From positions 1 to 24,183 of the forward strand of contig JBBIND010000065.1 of assembly GCA_037444075.1 (NCBI GenBank): DNA of 24,183 nucleotides, read 5' to 3'. Made by a program: the position numbers and the translations under genes. Below are positions 7,740-18,511 of this stretch, one piece after another. Position 1 is the first letter of the stretch, and every line of letters starts with the position of its first letter. The notes below the pieces were generated by a model. It searched no databases and was not told the origin of the DNA. It saw only the letters and a program-made list of their open reading frames with translations. Source of the stretch: JBBIND01 sp037444075 (GTDB taxonomy: Bacteria > Acidobacteriota > Terriglobia > Bryobacterales > Bryobacteraceae).

Positions 7740-7798
7740 CCGCGAAAGGGCCCGCAGCGGGGCCGTAAAAGCACCGCGTGATATATTGAGATTTCCCC

Positions 7799-10464
<2,666 letters not shown>

Positions 10465-10468
<4 letters not shown>

Positions 10469-11304
10469 ACTTCGACGTCCGCCACCCGGAAATCCTGGAT
10501 GTAGTGCGCCGGGCTCTCGAAGAGGACATCGGCCCGGGCGACGTTACGTCCGCATTTTGTGTGTCCGCTGACCAGCAGTCGCAGGGGCGGTTCTTCGCGC
10601 GTCAACCCCTGGTTCTGGCGGGCGTGGAACTGCTTCCTCTGATTTACGAAATGCGGGGAGGCGTGGACGAGTTGAGGTTGGAGTCTGCCAGCGGCCGGCG
10701 CGCCGCGCCGGGAGACGCAGTGGCTTACGTTCGCGGGCGCGCCAGAACGCTGCTCGAATGCGAACGGGTTGCGCTCAACTTCATGCAGCGGCTCAGCGGA
10801 GTGGCTACGCTGGCGGCGCAGTTCGTCGAGGCCGTTCGTGGCACCAACTGCCGCATTCTGGACACGCGCAAGACGACGCCCGGCTTGCGGCGCCTGGAGA
10901 AGATGGCGACCGCGGCGGGCGGCGCCGTGAATCACCGGCTGGGGCTGTACGACGCGATACTCATCAAGAACAACCACATCTTGGCGGCGGGCGGCGTGAG
11001 GAAAGCGCTCGAACAGGCGCTAGCTTCCGGTCTCCCGGTCGAAGTGGAAGTGCGCACGCGCGAAGAACTGGCTGAAGCGCTTGATGCAGGCGCCAGGCGT
11101 TTGCTGCTTGACAACCTCACACCCGGAGAGGCGGCGGATTGGATCCGCAGCATCGGCGGCCGGGCAACGGCTGAAATCTCTGGTGGTGTCACTCTGGATA
11201 CTGTCCGCGCCTACGCCGAAGCAGGCGCCGACTTCGTGTCCGTGGGCGCCCTCACCCATTCGGCGCCCGCTGCAAACCTCAATTTCCATCTGGAACATCT
11301 GTGA
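10465..11304 (+). CDS. nadC: Nicotinate-nucleotide pyrophosphorylase (quinolinate phosphoribosyltransferase)
   Basis: 279 residues, normal length. It converts quinolinate and PRPP to nicotinate mononucleotide in de novo NAD synthesis. The sequence shows EEDIGPGDVTSA at 19-30, RLSGVAT at 109-115, DTRKTTPGLR at 133-142, GGAVNHRLGLYDAILIKNNH at 152-171, EVEVRT and LLLDN further on, and the closing SGGVTLDTV and GALTHSA motifs. All residues I know to be conserved for substrate and PRPP binding appear present. The ATG overlaps the valS stop by four bases and its TGA overlaps the birA GTG, so the three genes are translationally coupled. nadA and nadB are not nearby. Confidence 0.97.
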
Positions 11305-12062
11305 GCATGGGCTTTGACCTGGACTGGGTTCGTCGGCATTGTCCTGGCAGGAACCTGGTTTGGCTCGAGCAAACCACTTCGACCATGCTTGAGGCCGAGA
11401 GGCTGGTGGAGGCGGGCTGCCCGGCCGGAACGGTAGTGGGCGCCGAGGCGCAAACTGCCGGGCGTGGCCGCCTGGGAAGGAACTGGCATTCGCAAGAAGG
11501 CGCCGGCTTGTACTTCACTATCGTGTTGAAGCCGGACCTGGCTTTGAATTTGCTTCCCGTCATCACGCTTGCCCTGGGTCTGGCTGTGCAGGAAGCTGTG
11601 GTGTCAGCCACCGGAACAACGTGCGACCTGAAGTGGCCGAATGACCTGATGGCAGACGGCCGCAAATGCGCCGGCATCCTCGTAGAGATGCAGGGGCGGG
11701 CGGTTATCGCCGGCATCGGGGTGAATGTGAACCAGACAACGTTTCCGCCCGAGCTGAGTTCGCTGGCCACTTCACTGCGCGTCGTGACTGGAAAGCCGCA
11801 ATCGAGGGAACAACTGCTGGTGGCCTTGCTGCACAGCATTGATCACTACGTCGGTTTGATATCCACGGAGGGCAGGGAAGCGGTGCTCCGGCTATACACG
11901 CTGGCTTCGAGCTACGTGCGCGGGCGGCGCGTGGCCGTCGAACAGGAGAACCAGACATTGACGGGCACAACGGACGGGCTGGACGAAGCCGGATTTCTCC
12001 TGCTGCGCGCCGCGGATGGCCGGCGCATCACGATCCGGGCCGGCGGCGTCCGCCCCGTCTGA
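11301..12062 (+). CDS. birA: Biotin--[acetyl-CoA-carboxylase] ligase, without DNA-binding domain
   Basis: 253 residues from a GTG at 11301 overlapping the nadC stop (GTGA); an ATG two codons later (11307) is equally possible. It activates biotin as biotinyl-AMP and attaches it to the carrier lysine of carboxylases. Motifs: TTSTMLEAE at 25-33, the biotin/ATP loop GRGRLGRNWHS at 54-64, LKWPNDLM at 110-117, KCAGILVEM at 122-130, GIGVNVN at 138-144, then a small C-terminal beta domain. The N-terminal winged-helix repressor domain of E. coli BirA is missing, making this a class I ligase that should not itself repress biotin genes. No bio genes are in the window. Confidence 0.95.
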   Translation: MSMGFDLDWVRRHCPGRNLVWLEQTTSTMLEAERLVEAGCPAGTVVGAEAQTAGRGRLGRNWHSQEGAGLYFTIVLKPDLALNLLPVITLALGLAVQEAVVSATGTTCDLKWPNDLMADGRKCAGILVEMQGRAVIAGIGVNVNQTTFPPELSSLATSLRVVTGKPQSREQLLVALLHSIDHYVGLISTEGREAVLRLYTLASSYVRGRRVAVEQENQTLTGTTDGLDEAGFLLLRAADGRRITIRAGGVRPV

Positions 12063-12073
12063 AGCTCGCCGGA

Positions 12074-13393
12074 TCAGCGCTTGCCCAGAAGTTCCAGCGC
12101 TGCCGCCGCCATCGCCTTTGCGCCGGTCTCAATCGTGGGATGGATGGCGGGAGCGTATTCCGGTGAATGCAGTCCGGGTAAGGGCGGTCCGCCGGTCTTG
12201 GCAGCGGCAACGCGCTCCGGTTGAACGGTTCCAAGGCGGAAAAGAACAATCGGGATACGCGGGTCTTGCCTGCCGTACTGCGAGAAGTCCTCAGCCCCCA
12301 TCTCGGGTTCACGCAGGACGACGTTCTGCGTCCCTAACGCACTCTGCCAGGCCGGCACGAGCCGCTTGACGAGTTCCGGGTCATTGTAGGTTGCGGGCGT
12401 GTAGTCTTTCCTCGCCAGTTTGATGGTCGGCAGGCGGCCATCCGGAACGCCCGCGGCGCGCGCAATGTTGGTGGCTATGCGTTCGATGGCTTCGAGGATC
12501 TGCTTCCGGGTCTCGTCGCTGTAGGAGCGCACGGTGAGTTGCATGGTCACCTGGTCCGGAATAATGTTGTGCTTGTTTCCCCCCTGAATAGCGCCCACTG
12601 AAACCACGGCCGCGTCGATGGGCCTTATTTCGCGGCTGACAATGGTCTGGAGCGCAAGCACAATCTGCGCGGCGATAACAATGGGGTCCTTGGTGGTGTG
12701 GGGATAGGCCCCGTGGCCGCCGACGCCGCGCACGGTGAGGTCGACGGAATCCACGTTGGCCATCACAAATCCCTCGCGGTAGCCTACCTTGCCGGCTTCC
12801 AGCGCGGCATCCACGTGGAGCGCCACGCAGAAGTCCGGCCGCGGGAAGCGTGTATAAAGGCCGTCGGCGAGCATGGCGAGCGCGCCCGAACCGAGTTCTT
12901 CGGCTGGCTGGCCGATCATCACCAAAGTGCCGCTCCAGCGATCCCTCAGTTTCGAAAGCAGGCGTGCCGCTCCGATGAACGAGGTCATGTGCATGTCGTG
13001 GGCGCAGGCATGCATCACGCCCACATCGTTGCCCTGATCGTCGCGTGTCCTCACCCGGCTGGCGTAGTCCAGACCGGTCTTTTCTTCCACCGGCAAAGCA
13101 TCGAGGTCCGTTCTCAGCATCACGGTTGGGCCCGCGCCGTTGCGCATTACGGCAACGACTCCGTGCCCGCCCACACCGGCGGTGACTTCGAAACCCGACG
13201 CGCGAAGTTCAGCGGCAATGCGGGCTGCTGTGGCTTCCTCTCGCAAGGAAAGCTCGGGGTTGGCGTGCAAGTGCCTGTAGAGTGACTCGAGCGACTGAAG
13301 TTCCGCCTGAACCAGAGATCCAAGGCCCTGAGGTTGGGCTTGGGCCAAAGGCGCGGCAGCCAAAACGAAAGCGAAAGTGAGAATCCTTACCAT
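12074..13393 (-). CDS. Exported M20D-type amidohydrolase (hippurate/IAA-amino acid hydrolase-like)
   Basis: 439 residues from the ATG at 13393, where the product begins MVRILTFAFVLAAAPLAQA, a good Sec signal peptide with an Ala-x-Ala cleavage site before QPQ. An ATG eight codons upstream (13417) would precede it with charged residues and is less likely. The mature part has the dinuclear-metal features of the family: RHLHANPELSLRE, DLDALPVEE, MHACAHDMH (Cys130, His132; most relatives have Gly where Ala131 stands), PAEE at 164-167, and GAEDFSQY near the end. The lid domain lies in the middle. Relatives split N-acyl or N-aryl amino acids; this one probably works in the periplasm. It is convergent with birA (11 bp between stops). 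The exact substrate is unknown. Confidence 0.92.
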   Translation of the reverse strand: MVRILTFAFVLAAAPLAQAQPQGLGSLVQAELQSLESLYRHLHANPELSLREEATAARIAAELRASGFEVTAGVGGHGVVAVMRNGAGPTVMLRTDLDALPVEEKTGLDYASRVRTRDDQGNDVGVMHACAHDMHMTSFIGAARLLSKLRDRWSGTLVMIGQPAEELGSGALAMLADGLYTRFPRPDFCVALHVDAALEAGKVGYREGFVMANVDSVDLTVRGVGGHGAYPHTTKDPIVIAAQIVLALQTIVSREIRPIDAAVVSVGAIQGGNKHNIIPDQVTMQLTVRSYSDETRKQILEAIERIATNIARAAGVPDGRLPTIKLARKDYTPATYNDPELVKRLVPAWQSALGTQNVVLREPEMGAEDFSQYGRQDPRIPIVLFRLGTVQPERVAAAKTGGPPLPGLHSPEYAPAIHPTIETGAKAMAAAALELLGKR

Positions 13394-13508
13394 GCCGTGT
13401 AATCGGTATTCCACCATGCTACCGCGGGGGGCGGCCGGCTACGCGCGATCTAAGACTAAGATGGTATACAAGGGGGCTGCGTCTGGAGCCTTCCGGGAAG
13501 GTAACGAC

Positions 13509-15314
13509 TTGTCAACAGCTGAACCTATCCTTCCGGATCCGAAAGCAGAGTACACGCGGCGGCTGGAAGCGCGCCGCACCGTCGCTGAGCACTATCACCG
13601 CCTGCATATACGGTACGGGAACCTTCGCCTGATCGTGGCGGGAGCGGCCGGTGGAATTGCCTGGATGGCGTTCGATCGGGACATGTTCTCCGCCTGGTGG
13701 TTGCTGGCGCCGGCTGCTGTCTTTGTCGTGTTGGCGTTGGGGCATGATCGCATCATGAAACGCCGCAAGCGCGCCTCGCGCGCAGTCGGCTTCTACCGCC
13801 GCGGCCTGGACCGCTTGGAGAACCGATGGGCCGGGAAGGCCGAGGCTGGACTGCGTTTCCGCAATGAAACGCACCCCTACGGGCTGGACCTGGATCTTTT
13901 CGGCAAGGGCGGTTTGTTCGAACTCATGTCCGTCGCGCGGACGAGGGCAGGCGAGGAGACGCTCGCCCACTGGCTGCTGCACCCGGCTTCCCTGGATGAA
14001 ATCCGTGCCCGGCAGGCCGCCATTGAAGAACTGCGGCCGCGCCTGGACTTACGCGAAGATTTCGCCTTGCTGGGGGAGGAACTCCGGCACGGTGTGGAAT
14101 CCGAGCCGCTGCCGCGCTGGGGTGAGAAGCCGCCTCTTCTGCATAACCCTGCGGCTCGGCTTGCCACGGCTTTGCTGGCGCTCGCCGCCTTGGTCACCTT
14201 TGTCGGCTGGGTAGGTTTTTCCTGGTCTCCGAAGTACTTCATGGTGGCGGCTACCATCGAAGCGGGTGTAGGCCTATACTTCAGGCGCCGCGTTCTGCGG
14301 GTAGTCCACGCCGTGGAACATCCGGCGCATGACCTGGACCTGATGGCGCAAGTACTGGTGCGGTTGGAGCAGGAGGAATTCAGCTCACCGATGCTAGTGA
14401 AGATCCAGGAGCAACTGAAGACCAGCGGTGAGCCGCCCTCTCGGCGCATCGCCCGGCTGGATCGGCTGGTGGAACTGCTGGATTCGCGTGAGAACGTTTT
14501 AGTCCGCCTCATTGGCCCGCCATTGATGTGGACCACCCAACTGGCGTTCGCCGTGGAAGCCTGGCGCAGGCAGACCGGACCGGCTGTACGCCAGTGGCTT
14601 CGGGCGGTGGGTCAAGCTGGCGCCTTGTTCTCGCTCGCCAATTACGCCTTCGAGCATCCCGATGATCCGTACCCCGAATTCGTGGACGGTCCTCCGGTCC
14701 TGGACGGCGAGGGTCTGGGTCACCCGCTGCTTCCGCCGGATCGATGCGTGCGCAACGACGTCCGCCTGGATTCGCAGTTGGGGCTTCTCTTGGTCAGCGG
14801 TTCCAATATGTCGGGGAAGAGCACCCTGCTGAGAACCGTGGGCACCAATGTCGTGCTGGCGATGGCTGGGGCGCCTGTTTGCGCCAGACGTTTGCGGATG
14901 ACGCCCTTCGCCGTCGGCGCCTGCATCCGTGTGACGGACTCGTTGCAGACGGGCAAGTCCCGTTTCTTCAGCGAAATCACCCGGCTTCGCCAACTCATGG
15001 ACCTCACGAGCGGAGAATTGCCGCTTCTGTTCCTTCTGGATGAACTGCTGCACGGCACGAACTCGCACGACCGCCGCATCGGCGCCGAAGCGGTTCTGAG
15101 AAGCCTGCTGGAGCGGCGCGCCTTGGGGCTTGCCACCACACATGATCTGGCGATTACGCAAGTCGCCGAAGAACTTCGCCCGCGGGGGAGCAATGTGCAT
15201 TTCGAGGACCGCCTCGAGAATGGCCGCATCAGCTTCGACTACATCCTCCGGCCAGGCGTCGTGCAGAAGAGCAATGCGCTGGAACTGATGCGTTCGGTTG
15301 GTCTCGAAGTTTAG
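13509..15314 (+). CDS. Membrane-anchored MutS-like ATPase
   Basis: 601 residues from the TTG at 13509, chosen because GGGAAGG lies about 7 nt upstream and because the longer reading from 13377 would overlap the signal peptide of the opposite gene. The C-terminus is a MutS ATPase: Walker A GSNMSGKST at 431-439, SRFFSEITRLRQ at about 484-495, Walker B LLFLLDELLHGTNSHDRR at 506-523 and TTHD with His545. The N-terminus has no mismatch-recognition domain or Phe-x-Glu motif. Instead two hydrophobic hairpins occur (about 38-56 with 61-77, and 217-235 with 243-259) flanking a lever-like region with HWLLHPAS. This fits the uncharacterised transmembrane MutS paralogues rather than MutS or MutS2. Function is unknown; a role in ordinary mismatch repair is doubtful. 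It stands alone between convergent and divergent neighbours. Confidence 0.88.
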   Translation: MSTAEPILPDPKAEYTRRLEARRTVAEHYHRLHIRYGNLRLIVAGAAGGIAWMAFDRDMFSAWWLLAPAAVFVVLALGHDRIMKRRKRASRAVGFYRRGLDRLENRWAGKAEAGLRFRNETHPYGLDLDLFGKGGLFELMSVARTRAGEETLAHWLLHPASLDEIRARQAAIEELRPRLDLREDFALLGEELRHGVESEPLPRWGEKPPLLHNPAARLATALLALAALVTFVGWVGFSWSPKYFMVAATIEAGVGLYFRRRVLRVVHAVEHPAHDLDLMAQVLVRLEQEEFSSPMLVKIQEQLKTSGEPPSRRIARLDRLVELLDSRENVLVRLIGPPLMWTTQLAFAVEAWRRQTGPAVRQWLRAVGQAGALFSLANYAFEHPDDPYPEFVDGPPVLDGEGLGHPLLPPDRCVRNDVRLDSQLGLLLVSGSNMSGKSTLLRTVGTNVVLAMAGAPVCARRLRMTPFAVGACIRVTDSLQTGKSRFFSEITRLRQLMDLTSGELPLLFLLDELLHGTNSHDRRIGAEAVLRSLLERRALGLATTHDLAITQVAEELRPRGSNVHFEDRLENGRISFDYILRPGVVQKSNALELMRSVGLEV

Positions 15315-15387
15315 GTTCGGTGGCAGCCACTCTCGGAGCCGCGGCTCTGTATAGGCGAGTTGATCCAGCGCCTTTCTGTGTGACCCG

Positions 15388-16455
15388 CTAAAGGATCAAC
15401 ATGCAATCCCCATACGAGTAGAAGCGGTAGCGCTGCTCAATGGCGTGCTGGTAAGCGGCTAGCATCAGGTCCTTCCCCCCAAATGCGCAAACCAGAAGGA
15501 AGAGACTCGAGCGGGGCAGGTGGAAGTTCGTCAGCATGGCATCGGTCGCCTGGAATTCGAAACCAGGGTAAATGAACAGATCCGTTTGACCCCTCGCGGC
15601 TCGAAAGCCGCCTGTGCGTGCCAGCGTTTCCAAGGTCCGAACGCTGGTTGTGCCCACGGCGACTCGCCTGGAGGCTGCGCGCAGCGTCTCCGCGCTCTCC
15701 TCTCCGACTTCGAAGAACTCCGCGTGAAGGTGGGCTTCCTCAACCACGTCGGTATGCAGGGGCTGAAACGTCCCCAAACCGACGTGCAGCGTCAGGTAAG
15801 CCGTTTCAGCGCCCGCGTTGCGGCAGCGTTCCAAAACCTCGGAAGTGAAATGGAGCCCGGCGGTGGGAGCGGCCACTGAGCCCGTCTTCCGGGCGAAGAC
15901 GGTCTGGTATCGCTCCCGGTCGTTCTGGCTGTCCGGGCGCCGGATGTAGGGCGGCAGCGGCACATGCCCAATACGCTCGAGAAGTTCGTAGGCATCCCCC
16001 TCGTAGTCAAAGCGCACGGTACGCTGTCCGAATTCGCCCCAAGCCGTGATCTCGGCTTCTCCGCCTCCCTCAAAGTGAATCCGCTCACCGATGCGCATCT
16101 TCCTCCCGGGACGCACGAGCGCCTCCCACGTCAGCGAGTCGTCCGAAACCGGGCGCAGTAGAAACACTTCAACCCGTCCGCTCAGGTACTCGCGCCGCTT
16201 CGGGTTCCGCTTCCCTATCGGTAGGGCTCTGACTCCGGCGCGCTGACCATGGAGACGCGAAGGAAACACTTTCGAGTTGTTCAGCGCGAGGCAGTCTCCC
16301 GGCCGGAGGAAATCCGGCAACTCGCGAAAGAGCCTGTCTTCCCAGACACCTTCCGTCCGGCGAAGCACGAGCATGCGCGAAGCGGACCTGTCCGGCAGCG
16401 GGTGCTGTGCAATGAGTTCCTCGGGCAGATGATAATCGTAGTCAGAAAGCTGCAT
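15388..16455 (-). CDS. queA: S-adenosylmethionine:tRNA ribosyltransferase-isomerase
   Basis: 355 residues, complete. It transfers the ribosyl part of SAM to 7-aminomethyl-deazaguanine in tRNA to form epoxyqueuosine at position 34. The start MQLSDYDYHLPEELIAQHPL and the motifs TGSVAAPTAGLHF (191-203), HVGLGTFQPL (224-233), VGTTSVRTLE (267-276), TNFHLPRSSL (309-318) and RFYSYGDCMLI (344-354) are all present. A basic insertion around residues 71-91 (ALPIGKRNPKRREYL) enlarges the region before the first RVEV strand. No other queuosine gene is in the window. It diverges from tsaD across only 28 bp. Confidence 0.97.
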   Translation of the reverse strand: MQLSDYDYHLPEELIAQHPLPDRSASRMLVLRRTEGVWEDRLFRELPDFLRPGDCLALNNSKVFPSRLHGQRAGVRALPIGKRNPKRREYLSGRVEVFLLRPVSDDSLTWEALVRPGRKMRIGERIHFEGGGEAEITAWGEFGQRTVRFDYEGDAYELLERIGHVPLPPYIRRPDSQNDRERYQTVFARKTGSVAAPTAGLHFTSEVLERCRNAGAETAYLTLHVGLGTFQPLHTDVVEEAHLHAEFFEVGEESAETLRAASRRVAVGTTSVRTLETLARTGGFRAARGQTDLFIYPGFEFQATDAMLTNFHLPRSSLFLLVCAFGGKDLMLAAYQHAIEQRYRFYSYGDCMLIL

Positions 16456-16483
16456 CCTGGGCTGTCACAGGTAGAATAGCAAC
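16456..16483. promoter_or_regulatory. 28-bp divergent queA/tsaD start region
   Basis: The whole space between the two start codons is 28 bp. It contains TAGAAT (16472-16477) reading toward tsaD and, one base offset on the other strand, TATTCT (16473-16478) reading toward queA, so a shared symmetric -10 element is possible. If used, tsaD mRNA would begin at or next to its TTG. No good -35 hexamer matches either, so this is a weak call. Confidence 0.25.
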
Positions 16484-17560
16484 TTGCGCGTTCTAGGCAT
16501 TGAAACTTCGTGTGATGAAACCGCTGCGGCCGTCGTGGAGGATGGCGAACGTGTGCTCTCAACGGTTGTGGCGTCTCAGTTGGAAACCCACGGCAAGTAC
16601 GGTGGGGTGGTCCCGGAGCTAGCCTCGCGCGAGCACCTGCGTTCCATCGTCACCGTCACCAGGCACGCGTTGGAGCGCTCCGGCACGTCTTATCAGCAAT
16701 TGGATGCCATTGCCGTTACCGAGGGACCGGGGTTGGTGGGGTCGCTGCTGGTGGGCATTACCTACGCCAAGTCGCTGTGCTTCGCCTTCGAAAAGCCTCT
16801 GGTGGCCGTGAACCACATTGAAGGCCACATCCATGCGGTCCTGCTCGAGGTGAAGCAATCCGGCGGGAGTGTGGAACTGCCGGCGCTCGCTCTGGTAGTG
16901 AGCGGCGGCCATACGCACTTGTTCGAATTCACCGCCGGTTTCAATTACAGGCTGCTGGGCAAGACGCGTGATGATGCGGCAGGCGAAGCCTATGACAAGG
17001 CCGCCAAGTTGCTTGGTTTCGGATATCCGGGGGGCCCCGTCATTGACAAGCTCGCGCCGCACGGCAACCCGGACGCCGTCCGCTTCACGCTGGCCCGCAT
17101 GAAAGGCAATCCGCTCGACATGAGTTTCAGTGGGTTGAAGACGGCCGTGCTGCGATGGTACGAAGCCCGTGATATGGAGGGCGAAGTCAGCCGGCGCGCC
17201 GAACTGCTGCGCAATGTGGGCCAGCCCTCCGTGGAGCAGTGGCTCGCCGTCACGCCCCGCGAGACCCTCGACCTGTTGGCCTCCTTTCAGTCCACGGTCA
17301 TCCGAGAGCTTCTGCGGCGGGTAGCCACATCGGCGGAACAAATCAGCGCCAGGTCCGTCATTATCGCAGGAGGCGTAGCCTGCAACTCCGGGTTGAGGTC
17401 GGCTGCTCAGGAACCTGTCGGCTGTCCCGTGTACTTCCCTACGCCGGGGCTTTCCACGGACAATGCGGCCATGATCGCAGCGGCGGCGTTCCGGAAACTC
17501 CAACAAGGCCAACTGGCGGATTTTTCACTGCGCGCCCGCGCCAATCTGACCTTGGCGTAA
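16484..17560 (+). CDS. tsaD: tRNA N6-adenosine threonylcarbamoyltransferase
   Basis: 358 residues from a TTG, chosen because it gives the universal start MRVLGIETSCDET. It transfers the threonylcarbamoyl group from its AMP ester to A37 of ANN-decoding tRNAs, with TsaB and TsaE. Metal histidines are His111 and His115 in NHIEGHIHA. Other motifs: VSGGHTHL, KTRDDAAGEAYDKAAKLLG, GYPGGPVID, FSGLKTAV, GGVACN and a final TDNAAMIA. Length and motifs are normal, so the gene looks functional. tsaB and tsaE are not nearby. Only a weak AGGT lies upstream of the TTG, compatible with leaderless initiation. Confidence 0.97.
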   Translation: MRVLGIETSCDETAAAVVEDGERVLSTVVASQLETHGKYGGVVPELASREHLRSIVTVTRHALERSGTSYQQLDAIAVTEGPGLVGSLLVGITYAKSLCFAFEKPLVAVNHIEGHIHAVLLEVKQSGGSVELPALALVVSGGHTHLFEFTAGFNYRLLGKTRDDAAGEAYDKAAKLLGFGYPGGPVIDKLAPHGNPDAVRFTLARMKGNPLDMSFSGLKTAVLRWYEARDMEGEVSRRAELLRNVGQPSVEQWLAVTPRETLDLLASFQSTVIRELLRRVATSAEQISARSVIIAGGVACNSGLRSAAQEPVGCPVYFPTPGLSTDNAAMIAAAAFRKLQQGQLADFSLRARANLTLA

Positions 17561-17638
17561 CGCGTCTGGCGGGTTGTCAGAGGGCCAATCCAAAGGGACT
17601 CTTCAGTGAAATCCGATAGTGGATGATAAGATCAAGAT

Positions 17639-18469
17639 ATGGGTCATCCCAACCCCGGGGAGCAGCCCAAGCTCCCGATTCCTGGCGTAAAGAACCTGAT
17701 AGCGGTCGGCTCCGGCAAGGGCGGCGTCGGCAAGACCACTGTGGCCGTGAACCTGGCGATCTCTCTCGCTGCGTCCGGATACAAGGCTGGTCTGCTGGAC
17801 GCGGACGTGTACGGACCCAACGTGCCGCTGATGATGGGCATACGCGAGCAGCCCGTGACCGATGGGGAACGGATCGTCCCGCTCGAAAAACACGGCGTGC
17901 GGCTCATGTCGATGGGCTTCCTCAACGTGGAGGATCGCCCTCTCGTGTGGAGGGGACCGATGCTGCACGGCGTGATGCAGCAGTTTCTCTATCGCGTCAG
18001 TTGGGGCGAACTGGACTACCTGGTTGTCGACCTGCCGCCCGGCACCGGGGACGTACAACTCTCGTTGATCCAACTGGCGCCGATTTCCGGCGCGGTGGTG
18101 GTCACGACACCTTCCGACGTGTCGCTCGAAGACGCGCGCAAAGCCATTCTGATGTTCCGGCAGGTCCGCGTGGATGTTCTCGGCCTCGTGGAGAACATGA
18201 GCTACCTGATTGCTCCGCAGTCCAAGGAGAGGATCGACGTGTTCGGCACCGGTGGCGGGCGTCGCGCCGCCGAGGAGATGCAGGTTCACTTGCTGGCGGA
18301 GTTGCCTCTCGATCCTCAAGTGCGTCTGGGAGGAGACACCGGCAGTCCCATTGCCTTGCGCAACGGATCGGATCCGGGTGCCAGCCCGTTTCACGAACTG
18401 GCGCGCAACACGGTGGCGCGGTTGAGCGAAGCCCTCTCAAAGGGTCCTTCCCTCATCGTCGAAGACTAA
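17639..18469 (+). CDS. mrp: Mrp/ApbC/Nbp35 family P-loop ATPase lacking all cysteines
   Basis: 276 residues, with the deviant Walker A GKGGVGKTT at 26-34, DADVYGPNVP at 54-63 and VVDLPPGTGD at 129-138. Family members bind and deliver Fe-S clusters using a CPxC pair shortly after the ENMSY motif. Here ENMSYL (185-190) is followed by IAPQSKERIDVFGTGGG: both cysteine positions are replaced (Ala192, Ser195), and I find no cysteine anywhere in the protein. The N-terminal DUF59/MIP18 domain of longer Mrp proteins is also absent. It may therefore work as an ATPase partner without holding a cluster itself, or have another role. It is convergent with sdhB, a three-cluster protein, which may be coincidence. 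Confidence 0.9.
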   Translation: MGHPNPGEQPKLPIPGVKNLIAVGSGKGGVGKTTVAVNLAISLAASGYKAGLLDADVYGPNVPLMMGIREQPVTDGERIVPLEKHGVRLMSMGFLNVEDRPLVWRGPMLHGVMQQFLYRVSWGELDYLVVDLPPGTGDVQLSLIQLAPISGAVVVTTPSDVSLEDARKAILMFRQVRVDVLGLVENMSYLIAPQSKERIDVFGTGGGRRAAEEMQVHLLAELPLDPQVRLGGDTGSPIALRNGSDPGASPFHELARNTVARLSEALSKGPSLIVED

Positions 18470-18511
18470 GCTCTGAGCGCAGCCGCGAGCGGCAGGCGGC
18501 GTCCTGTGGCT

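Larger units (their letters stand above)
7199..7798. other. 600-bp gap between aceE and valS
   Basis: This region separates the divergent aceE and valS starts. It holds the aceE leader, a perfect 14-bp tandem duplication (7253-7280), and plus-strand text that reads like a decayed gene (7291-7739). No intact gene, tRNA or terminator was found. The open frames on the minus strand here are rich in Arg, Pro and Cys and look like shadows of GC-rich DNA. Confidence 0.6.

Noticed and set aside
13377..13508. Upstream extension of the MutS-like gene
   Set aside because: It would overlap the opposite amidohydrolase start and signal peptide; the TTG at 13509 has a ribosome site and starts the conserved part.
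15336..15347. Palindrome GAGCCGCGGCTC after the MutS-like gene, considered as terminator
   Set aside because: It has no loop and no T-run, so it cannot form a standard intrinsic terminator.
16619..17512. 297-codon minus-strand frame opposite tsaD
   Set aside because: tsaD carries every catalytic motif on the other strand; this frame has no family features.
18482..18493. GCCGC-GA-GCGGC between the convergent mrp and sdhB stops, considered as terminator
   Set aside because: A two-base loop cannot close and no T-run follows on either strand.
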